Position numbers and translations under genes: made by a program
From: CAZDDI01 sp964504195
GTDB lineage: Bacteria; Chloroflexota; Anaerolineae; B4-G1; SLSP01
Direction: 5' to 3'
DNA length: 27,327 nt
Assembly (NCBI GenBank): GCA_964504195.1
Contig: CAZDDI010000060.1
Location: 1 to 27,327 of the forward strand
In this document: one piece after another, positions 13,512 to 21,400 of the stretch
Position numbering within the stretch: position 1 is the stretch's first letter
Layout: each line of letters begins with the position of its first letter
The notes under the pieces: model-generated
What the model was told of the DNA's origin: nothing
Databases searched by the model: none
Seen by the model: the letters and a program-made list of their open reading frames with translations, nothing else

Positions 13512-16313
13512 ATGCCAACAAAAACCATGCCTTACTACGCGCTGCTCTGCACACTGTTGCTACTGCTACTGCCCACCCCGCTCAGCGCGCAGCCCGCACC
13601 CCCTGACGCCACGCCGCGCCTGCTGAGCGCCTCCCCCGCCGGCCTGCACCTGCATTGGGCAAGCCCCGCGCCACAGATGCAGCGCGCCCCCGCGCACGCA
13701 CTGGACGTCACCCTGGCGCACTGGGATACAGCCCTCACAGCTGACCAGGTGCAGTTGCCGTATGCCACCGCACTGCTCGTCCTGCCGCCCACCGGCGCGG
13801 TCACGCTTACCACCCACCCGCTCACCGTCACCACCCGCCAGCTCCGCGCCCCGCTGAACACCGCGCCGCCCTGGGCCATCCCGCCCATGTGGCCGTTGCC
13901 CACCTTACCCACCGCCACCGTCACGCTCACCGAAATCGGCCACGTGCGCGGCGTGCGGCTCGGCCAACTCACCTTTGTCCCTTTGCAGTACGATCCGGAA
14001 ACCTTGCGCCTCACCCACACCCAGGCCGTAGCGGTGCAGATCACCTTTGCCGCGCCGTTACCGGGGGGCACAGTCAGCACGCGCCCAGACCCCTTGCACG
14101 CCGCCTTACACAGCCTGGTGCTCAACCCCGACAGGTTAGCACCCTACCCCGCCGCCCCCCGCTCCCCGGCCCTGGTCGCAGCACTGGCTACGGCTGATCC
14201 CCAGGCGCAGCTGCACCTACATGAGCGCGGCCTCTACACGCTCCCCTGGAGCGCACTCGCAGCTGCCGGTCTGGTCACAGCCGCCAGCGATCCGGCGCGC
14301 GTACAACTCCAACGCTCGGCCACCGATGAGGAGCTCGCCCTGCACTGGGACGCCGCCGGGCAACGGTATCTGTTCTATGCCGATCCCCAACCCACACGCT
14401 GGGCCGCACACGAGATGTATCGTGTCAGCTACGCCGCACAGCCGGGCCGGCGCATGACCGCGCGCCCCGCGTCGCCTGCGCAACCCGCCGGCACAGCCTG
14501 GGCCACCGTATTGCACGCCGAACAACACCACTACGATTCACTGCGCCCCGCGCCCCGCTCCGGCATCCCCTGGTACTGGAATTGCCTGGAGCGCCCCGCC
14601 GGCGCCACCTGTTCGCCCGCCCGCGACTACACGTTTACCCTCGATGCACCGCTCACCAGCGGGCCGCCCGCCACCCTGACGCTCTGGCTGATGAGCTACA
14701 CCGCCGCCCCGCCCAACCCCGATCACCACATCACGGCGCAGGTCAACGGTGCGGCTCTCGGCACGTTGACCTGGGAGGGACAAGGGCCACTCACGCTGAC
14801 CCTCTCCGTGCCCGCCTCCCTGTTGCAAGCGGGCATCAACACCCTGCACCTGGCGCTGCCCGGATTGCCCGATGTCACCATCGAAGGCGTCTGGGTAGAA
14901 GCTTTCGCACTGCGGTATCCCGTCGCCGGGCTGGCTGACGAGCGCGCCCTGGTCTTCACCGGTGCCACCGACCCGCGCACCTACACCCTTACCGGCATAC
15001 CTTCCGGCGCGCGCCTGTACGACATCAGCGATAGCGCCGCGCCCATCAGCTTGCCGCCAGACACAACCATCACCGACGGCGTAGCCGGGCCGCACACTTA
15101 CCTGATCGTCCCCCCTGCCGCACTCCGCACCACGCCGCCGCTCGCCCCCATCCCCACCTTGACCGAGCCACCCGGCGCGGACTACCTCATCCTGGCCCCC
15201 GCCGCATTCATTCCGGCGCTCGCCCCGCTCCAGGATTTCCATGCCGCGCGCGGGCTGACCACCTTCGCCGCCCCCCTCGAAGCCATCTACGCCGCCTATG
15301 GCGACGGGCGCATGGATCCGGCAGCGCTGCACGCCTTTGTCGCGCACGCCTACGCCACCTGGGATCCGCCCCCCGCCTACCTGCTGCTCGTGGGCGATGG
15401 CACCTGGGACCCGCTCGATCATCTAGGAACCGGCACGCCCACGCTGCTGCCGCCCTATCTGGTCTACGCCGACCCATGGCTGGGCGAAATCCCCGCCGAC
15501 AATCGCTATGTAGCCGTCGCCGGTAACGACCTCCTGCCCGACCTCGCTGTAGGCCGGTTGCCGGTGAACACCCTCGCGGAGTTAGAGGCCGTCCTCGCCA
15601 AAATCATCGCCTATGCTACCTCGCCCTACCCCGGCGTGTGGAACACCCGCCATGTTTTCGTAGCCGATGATCCCGATCCCGCCGGTGATTTCCCCGCTGA
15701 AGCCGAGAAAATCACCGCGTTCGTCCCGGTCACGCACACCGTCACCCGGTTGTATTGCACGGAGCAGCCTGGCGACCTCTATGCGTGCGGCAATCTGCCG
15801 GAAGTGCGCGCGGGGGTACTGGAAGCCTGGAACCAGGGCGCGCTGGTGATGAGCTGGGTCGGGCATAGTGCCTTCCAGCAGTGGGAACACGGGCGGCTAT
15901 TCCACACCGACGATTTACCGACGCTCTCGCGTGGCCCACACTACCCATTGGGGCTTTCCCTGAGCTGCTTCACCGGGCACTTCACCCATCCCGACCCGGC
16001 CATGACAGGTATGGACGAGGCCCTGGTACGGCTGCCCCAGGCCGGCGCCATCGCCACGTTCGGCAATAGCGGCTTGGGGTTGGGCAGTACCCAAACGCCC
16101 CTGCATCGCGCCTTCTACCAGAGCGGCCTGAGCGCGACCCCCGCGCCGCCCGGCGTCGCGGCCACCAGCGCCAAAATCGCACTTGCTGGCGGGCCAGGGA
16201 AACATCTCATAGATGGATTCCATTTCTTGGGCGATCCCGCCTTACCGTTACAATGGGCCGTGCGCCCCTGGAGCGCCTGGCTCTACCTGCCCCTCGTCAC
16301 GCGCGCGCCTTGA
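13512..16313 (+). CDS. Exported C25 (gingipain-type) cysteine peptidase
   Basis: This encodes 933 residues. The ATG at 13512 gives a signal peptide (about 1-31, ending LSA-Q); an in-frame start at 13464 lies in a dispersed repeat and spoils it. The first ~450 residues are beta-rich, matching the propeptide and jelly-roll region of C25 enzymes. The catalytic domain starts near residue 555 (DYLILAP), followed by YLLLVGDG, NRYV and DLAVGRLPV. The catalytic His is His785 in WVGHSAF and the nucleophile is Cys819 in LSLSCFTGHF; both are present, so it is probably active outside the cell against Arg/Lys or similar peptide bonds, though specificity is not readable. The last residues LYLPLVTRAP match the end of the small secreted protein at 1735-2037. 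Codon use is G+C-rich and native-looking. Confidence 0.92.
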   Translation: MPTKTMPYYALLCTLLLLLLPTPLSAQPAPPDATPRLLSASPAGLHLHWASPAPQMQRAPAHALDVTLAHWDTALTADQVQLPYATALLVLPPTGAVTLTTHPLTVTTRQLRAPLNTAPPWAIPPMWPLPTLPTATVTLTEIGHVRGVRLGQLTFVPLQYDPETLRLTHTQAVAVQITFAAPLPGGTVSTRPDPLHAALHSLVLNPDRLAPYPAAPRSPALVAALATADPQAQLHLHERGLYTLPWSALAAAGLVTAASDPARVQLQRSATDEELALHWDAAGQRYLFYADPQPTRWAAHEMYRVSYAAQPGRRMTARPASPAQPAGTAWATVLHAEQHHYDSLRPAPRSGIPWYWNCLERPAGATCSPARDYTFTLDAPLTSGPPATLTLWLMSYTAAPPNPDHHITAQVNGAALGTLTWEGQGPLTLTLSVPASLLQAGINTLHLALPGLPDVTIEGVWVEAFALRYPVAGLADERALVFTGATDPRTYTLTGIPSGARLYDISDSAAPISLPPDTTITDGVAGPHTYLIVPPAALRTTPPLAPIPTLTEPPGADYLILAPAAFIPALAPLQDFHAARGLTTFAAPLEAIYAAYGDGRMDPAALHAFVAHAYATWDPPPAYLLLVGDGTWDPLDHLGTGTPTLLPPYLVYADPWLGEIPADNRYVAVAGNDLLPDLAVGRLPVNTLAELEAVLAKIIAYATSPYPGVWNTRHVFVADDPDPAGDFPAEAEKITAFVPVTHTVTRLYCTEQPGDLYACGNLPEVRAGVLEAWNQGALVMSWVGHSAFQQWEHGRLFHTDDLPTLSRGPHYPLGLSLSCFTGHFTHPDPAMTGMDEALVRLPQAGAIATFGNSGLGLGSTQTPLHRAFYQSGLSATPAPPGVAATSAKIALAGGPGKHLIDGFHFLGDPALPLQWAVRPWSAWLYLPLVTRAP

Positions 16314-16329
16314 TTAGGCTTTTCTGAAA

Positions 16330-16360
16330 ATGGCGCATGGCGAATTGCGAATGACGAATT
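16330..16360 (+). repeat. Intergenic copy of the GCGAATG repeat
   Basis: Units read ATGGCGCATGGCGAATTGCG, then AATGACGAATT, followed by AAAACGTA at 16363. It is the clearest sister copy of the array inside hsdM, and it begins 17 bases after the C25 stop. Confidence 0.55.
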
Positions 16361-16388
16361 TCAAAACGTAACCCAGTCGCGGCTCTGA

Positions 16389-16413
16389 GGGGAACGGCAG
16401 TTCCCCGAATTTT
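16389..16413 (+). terminator. Possible terminator after the C25 peptidase gene
   Basis: GGGGAAC (16389-16395) and GTTCCCC (16400-16406) form a perfect 7-bp stem with loop GGCA, followed by GAATTTT. It lies 76 bases after the C25 stop. Confidence 0.45.
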
Positions 16414-16442
16414 CACCCAACCGCTCCTCCTCTGAAAATCTC

Positions 16443-16573
16443 TTTGCTACCGTACACTTGTAAATTTTTGCCACGAATTCACTCGAATTAACACGAAAAC
16501 AATAAGAAATTCGTAAAATTCGTGCTAATTCGTGGCTAAAACTGAATGCGCTTGGAAAATGTACGGTAGAAAA
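16443..16573. mobile_element. MITE-like element with terminal inverted repeats and 7-bp flanking duplication
   Basis: TTTGCTACCGTACA (16443-16456) and TGTACGGTAGAAAA (16560-16573) are terminal inverted repeats matching at 13 of 14 positions. The element is 131 bp, A+T-rich and non-coding. It is bordered on both sides by AAATCTC (16436-16442 and 16574-16580), which looks like a target-site duplication. Inside, GCCACGAATT and AATTCGTGGC (about 16469-16536) form a second, imperfect inverted repeat. No transposase is in the window, so it would have been mobilised in trans. Confidence 0.6.
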
Positions 16574-16621
16574 AAATCTCAAATCAGCAAATCACAATTA
16601 ACCATTCTGCCCCACACGTTC

Positions 16622-16711
16622 GGGCGAGGCAATCCCCGCTGCATCCAACCCAACCCCAGCCTTTACATATCCAACGCCCCCCGGTTGGGCCTGCTGAGGA
16701 TTGCCTCGCCC
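16622..16711. repeat. 90-bp palindromic intergenic element
   Basis: GGGCGAGGCAATCC (16622-16635) and GGATTGCCTCGCCC (16698-16711) are perfect 14-bp arms. Inside them CCCAACC (16649-16655) faces GGTTGGG (16683-16689). The whole could fold into a branched or long hairpin as DNA or RNA. It may be a dispersed repeat or an RNA structure; no coding potential is seen. Confidence 0.5.
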
Positions 16712-16783
16712 ACCCACCCCCGTAAATCCTGGTAAATTTTCATCATCACAAATCCAGCACGGTTTACCCATGACTAGACCAAG

Positions 16784-16850
16784 ACTGTACTTTTACTGTA
16801 CTTTCTAACCATTACAAATCATTACTTTTGAGCTAATTCCATGCTATAAT
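16784..16850 (+). promoter_or_regulatory. Extended -10 promoter with tandem 10-bp upstream repeats, for the 16919 operon
   Basis: TGCTATAAT at 16842-16850 is a perfect extended -10. No good -35 is present, which fits activator dependence. ACTGTACTTT occurs twice, at 16784-16793 and 16795-16804, with an 11-base period (about one helix turn), so both copies face the same side of the DNA about 50-65 bases upstream of the expected start. The gene begins 68 bases after the -10. Confidence 0.6.
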
Positions 16851-16918
16851 AAATATAGGTTTGATTAATGTTTGAATTCCCTTAGATTTTATCATAACCA
16901 ACGCAAGGAAGTGATTTT

Positions 16919-17284
16919 ATGAAACCACAAGCAGGCTTGTTCAGAACAGTGTTGTTGCTGACCTTAGTGTGCGTGTTGTTAGGCGCATGGTTACAAACAA
17001 ACCCCGTGGCCGCAGGGATAACGCCTACCCCGTCACCCACGCCTACAGCCACGGCCACGCCCACAGTTACCCCGACAGTTACCCCAACATTGCCGCCGTC
17101 CACAGAGGAACCTGGCCCGCAGCCCACCCCAGAACTTGCTGTAACGCCCACCGCCACGCCAGCGCCGATGTTGCCAGAAGCCGGTGTCCACACGGCAACG
17201 CCCTTCCCCCTGCTAACATTAGCATTGGGCTGTGTATTGTGTGGCGCATTGATCAGCCTGGCCCTGGCGCGTAAGCAAGCATGA
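16919..17284 (+). CDS. Small surface protein with Thr/Pro linker and LPEAG sorting-like tail
   Basis: This encodes 121 residues. AAGGAAGTG (16905-16913) precedes the ATG. A signal or membrane segment (residues ~8-32) is followed by a Thr/Pro-rich stretch (34-82) with no folded domain, then LPEAG (85-89), a hydrophobic segment (about 97-117) and a short basic end (ARKQA). This is the layout of a sortase substrate (LPxTG-like motif, membrane span, positive tail), with Ala in place of Thr. No sortase gene is in the window, so anchoring by the membrane span alone is also possible. It leads the probable operon with 17318-18445 (33-base gap) and the giant protein. Its own function is unknown; it may be a spacer or docking protein. 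Confidence 0.75.
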   Translation: MKPQAGLFRTVLLLTLVCVLLGAWLQTNPVAAGITPTPSPTPTATATPTVTPTVTPTLPPSTEEPGPQPTPELAVTPTATPAPMLPEAGVHTATPFPLLTLALGCVLCGALISLALARKQA

Positions 17285-17317
17285 ACCGCCCCTGGCTGAT
17301 GCAATAAGGATCACTCC

Positions 17318-18445
17318 ATGCAACAAACAGGAAAACGCATGTTGTTGATGGTAGCTGCCCTCGGCATTGCGCTGCTGGCAGGCATCGGCGTGTTGTGGGC
17401 ATTCAATCGCCCCGGGCGCACGATGCCTATAGCTACGCCAGCCACGCCGGTTACGCGCACAGCGCAACCCGGCACACTTGCTGCCGAAGACGTCGTCGCC
17501 TGGATCAACCGCAACCCGGTGCCCCTGGCGGCACTCACGCAGCGGCAGAACGTGGATCGCGCCTTCAATGCACTGTTAGGGCTGCCCACGGTTGATGAAG
17601 CCACCAGCCTGGATCGGCTGCTCAACGAGGCGCTGGTGTTACAAGCCGCGCAAGCTGCCGGGTTTACGGTGGCGCCCGAAGTCGCGCTCGCCGAACGCAA
17701 CGCGCTGCTGACCGCTTATGGCAAATCCGAGGCGGAGCTATCCACAGCGTTGCAGGCCGAGGGACTCCCGCTGACTGCCTTCGATGCGTATTTTGCACAG
17801 TTGTTGACCGCGCGCGATTTCGTCACCGCACAGGCTGCGGCGCAGGGCATCACCCCCGAAGCCTACATCCTGGGCTTGCGACAAACCAACGATGTGCAGA
17901 TCGCCACGCGCGAGGTTGCTACGCCGCCGACGGCGACCCTCCTTCCCGAAGCAGCAACACCGCTCCCATCTACCCCGGCTCCTATCGCCACCCCGACCCC
18001 ACTCCCCACACCCGATGAGCCGCGCGGGGTAGCGAACGGGCAACACGCGCCAAACTTCACCCTTGCCACACTAGACGGAACCCCGCTCACGCTCGATACA
18101 CTGCGGGGCAAGCCGGTGGTACTCAGCTTCTGGGTCACCTGGTGCGGTCACTGCCGCGCACAGATGCCGCTCCTGCTCGATGCGCACGCGCGCTATGGGA
18201 CGGATGTGCATTTCGTGGGCATCAATGTACGCGAGACCCAAGATACGGCACAAAGCTATGTAACCGGGCAAGGCATTGCCTACCCCATTGTGCTCGATGC
18301 CGATGGCGCGATTGCGCAGCTGTATCAAATTTCGGGATTTCCCACCACCTATTTTTTGAATGCCGAAGGCCGCGTTGTGGCCCGGCAAATTGGGCAATTG
18401 AACCCGCAAGTGTTGGAACAATATCTAGATTTGGCGCAACAATGA
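17318..18445 (+). CDS. Membrane-anchored SurA-like / TlpA-like thioredoxin fusion protein
   Basis: This encodes 375 residues; TAAGGA (17305-17310) precedes the ATG. A single N-terminal membrane span (about 7-29) should place the rest outside. Residues ~48-195 resemble the helical N-terminal chaperone region of SurA/peptidyl-prolyl isomerase proteins (VVAWINRNPVPLAAL, then ...LLNEALVLQAA), without an obvious isomerase domain. A Thr/Pro linker (about 200-235) leads to a TlpA/ResA-type thioredoxin fold: the opening GQHAPNFTL, active site WCGHC with Cys276 and Cys279, and the cis-Pro in GFPTTYFL at Pro342. It likely handles thiols of exported proteins. It is 40 bases upstream of the giant Cys-rich protein gene, the obvious candidate client. 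Whether it oxidises, reduces or isomerises disulfides cannot be read from the sequence. Confidence 0.85.
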   Translation: MQQTGKRMLLMVAALGIALLAGIGVLWAFNRPGRTMPIATPATPVTRTAQPGTLAAEDVVAWINRNPVPLAALTQRQNVDRAFNALLGLPTVDEATSLDRLLNEALVLQAAQAAGFTVAPEVALAERNALLTAYGKSEAELSTALQAEGLPLTAFDAYFAQLLTARDFVTAQAAAQGITPEAYILGLRQTNDVQIATREVATPPTATLLPEAATPLPSTPAPIATPTPLPTPDEPRGVANGQHAPNFTLATLDGTPLTLDTLRGKPVVLSFWVTWCGHCRAQMPLLLDAHARYGTDVHFVGINVRETQDTAQSYVTGQGIAYPIVLDADGAIAQLYQISGFPTTYFLNAEGRVVARQIGQLNPQVLEQYLDLAQQ

Positions 18446-18485
18446 ACGCCACTGAATTTATTGGTTGACTCACGGAAGGAGCGGT

Positions 18486-21400
18486 ATGATGAAAACTTTA
18501 CGGTTGTTCCTGGGATTTTCGATGTTACTGAGTATGCTCGCGCCGGTGTTGCCCGTCGCGGCGGCCCCGCTACCGGGAGCGCAACCCGCGTCGGCATCGG
18601 CGGAACTGTTGCCGGCCTGGATGCAGCAACCGGCAGCGGCGGACACCTCAGCGGAATTGTTGCCAGCCTGGTTTGAGGCTGCTGCGCCGCGCGCACCAGA
18701 CCTCGCCCCCAGCAGAGGCAATCAGATTTTTACGCCGATCCCGGCATCGTTATTGACGGTCAACGTCACCGGCCCAGCGTTTGCCAGCCTGGGCAGCCCG
18801 CCGGGACTGGGCGAGACCTACACGGCCATCATCCGCAACAACTCCGGGATGACAGCCTATGGCGTTTACCTCAGCGCCGAGTTTCCCGGCTTTTTTGTGC
18901 ATGACGGCGGCGACAGCCTGAGCGACAGTGGCGGCGCAGTGGGCATCAATACCGTCGCCGGTTCAGGGTACATCACCTGGACAGTGGCTGCCCCCCCTTA
19001 TAATCTAGCGCCCGGCGAGGTGCTTACGCTCACCTTCCGGCTACGTGCCGTGTGCAACGCCGAGTCGGGCCAGCAGATGCGCGTGCGCATCCATTACAAC
19101 GCCGATCCGCCCCCGGCCCTACCAACGGAGATGAACACCGGCGGCCTGAACATCACCACCGGACGCGGCAACCTGGTCATCAACAAGACGCCCGCACTCC
19201 AAAACCTGGGCACGCCGGATTTCGGGCAACCGATTACCTGGACCGTCATCGTACAGAACACCGGGTTGGGGATTTTGTACAATGCCATCATCACCGATAC
19301 GGGCGGCATCAACCTGGGCCAACCCGGCGGCGATTTGACCCCTTCCGTCGTGATTCCCAGCCTCGATATTAACGAGATTGTGACGTTCACCGTAGTGGGG
19401 ACGGTGGAAGCGTGTAATTTCACCAATGTGGCGCAGGCCGCCTGGCCCTGCGGCAATCAGGTGGGCGACGCTACTTACACCAACCCATTGCGCTCAACGG
19501 CCAGCGTGCTCTTCACCCCCCAAATCCCACGCGTGCAGGTGCAAATATCCCCCATTCCACCAATCCCCTACTGCACGCCGCTGACGCGCACCGTTTATCT
19601 CACAATCACCAATACCGGCGGGCCGGCGGGTTCTTTCCGCCTGGATTCCACCTATGAAAGTGATGCGTTCTGGAACGTGTTGCCAGCCACGCTCAGCCCG
19701 GGCTGGAGCTACGACCCGGCAACGGGCATCTTCAGCTACACCGGTGGCACTCCAGCAGGCACGTTGCCCAACACTGCTGCGGGCGGCCCAATTTATCTGT
19801 CCTTCGATGTTGCCCCGCAGCCCAATCCTATCTGTTCACAAGGCTCAGGTAGCGTAGCCTTCGAACCGTTGTTCCGGGATGTGTGTACGGATAACCCCTT
19901 CACCGCCAATCCGGTAGAGACCAGCTATGCGTATGGCGCGGGACTGCAGCCCACGCTCAATGTGACGAAAGATGGCCCGCAATTCGTGCAAAGTGGGCAG
20001 ACTTTCATCTATACAGTGACCGTTTCCGGCAATAACCCCGATCAGATTGCCGGGCCGATTGTGATTACAGACACGCTCCCCGATCCGCCCTTTACCTTTA
20101 TCGGGCCGCTCAATGCCAGTGCTGGCGTTGCCGGGAACAGCGGCGGCCTCATCACCTGGGTGTTCACCCCTACGGCGAACCCCTACAATGAGACGCTTAC
20201 CTATGTCATGCAAGTATTGACCGATACCAATTCCGGCGGGCTGTGCGAAGCCGGACAGATTGTTGCGAACCAGGTACAGGCGCGCGCCTACCCCAGTTGC
20301 GTGGGCTGCCCGTTACTGGAAGATTTCGCCTCTGTGGATACCGCGATTCTTAATAATGAAGGCGTGTTCCCAGGCGGCAGTGCCGCCGGCAACTTCGAGG
20401 TCTGCGGTGCAGGTGGGTTTACCATCAACAATCACTACCTGATTACCGGCTCGACGGTAGTAAATTGGGCCGGTGCGGTATTCACCGAGGCGCTCGGCAC
20501 CGGCATCGGCGCGGGCGGGCTGCCCGGCCCAGATTATCTGGAATACATCCCTGGCTCGTTGATTGTGACTGTCAATGGCGTGGATTACACAGCCTTTTTG
20601 ACGCCAATCACCACAACCGGGCAGCTAGTGATTGATCTTTCTCCGTTGGCCGCCGCCGGTGTACCCACCCAAAATTTGACGATTGCGTTCACCTACACGG
20701 TCTCCATCCCGGAAAGTGCGCTCAACGGGGCAATAGAGCAAACCTTCTATGACTGGTCGCAGCTCTTTCTGCCCGGCGTGAGTGATATCGCGGCCTGCGC
20801 GGGCAATGGCGCATTCAACCAGGCGTTGGCCCTGCGCATCGAGCGCGGCGATCTCACGGTGGGGCTGGAACCGCGCATCCTCAACCGCTGCGATACCAAC
20901 CCGGTCGTCATCAGCGTCAATGACAACCGTGCCGGACGCCTCACCGATCACATCGTCATCACCTATACCGCCTCGGCAGAAGAGATCGCCTCTGCGCGCA
21001 ACTTTGCTTTTACCGGCACGCTGGCCGCTATCACGCCGATTACCATTGACATCGGCACGACCGTGATTACGTTCACCCTGCCGCCCACCGCTGATTTGAA
21101 CGGCAGCGGCGAAATCCACTTCGAGGTGGATGTGGACTGCACGCTAACCTCTATATGGACTGCGGGCGTGCGCTATCAGAGCCAGTGTGCGTTTGCCCAC
21201 CGGCACGCCACGACCCGCGACCATCTCTATCGCGCGCCGGGCTTGATTCTGTTCGCCACCCCCATCCGCTACACGGTGCGCGAAAACACGGTGATGTGGA
21301 AATTCTTTGTCACCAACAATGGCAACTACACCGCCACCAATATTGTAGTGACCAATGACCTGTTCGGCCTGAACGTCACCGGGTTCACTTCCGATGAACC

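Noticed and set aside
14538..15422. 294-codon minus-strand open frame
   Set aside because: It is a shadow of the C25 peptidase, dominated by Gly/Arg/Val, with no recognisable domain.
18461..18676. Short open frame in another frame at the start of the giant gene
   Set aside because: It begins without a ribosome site and overlaps the signal peptide of the giant protein, whose own ATG follows AAGGAG.
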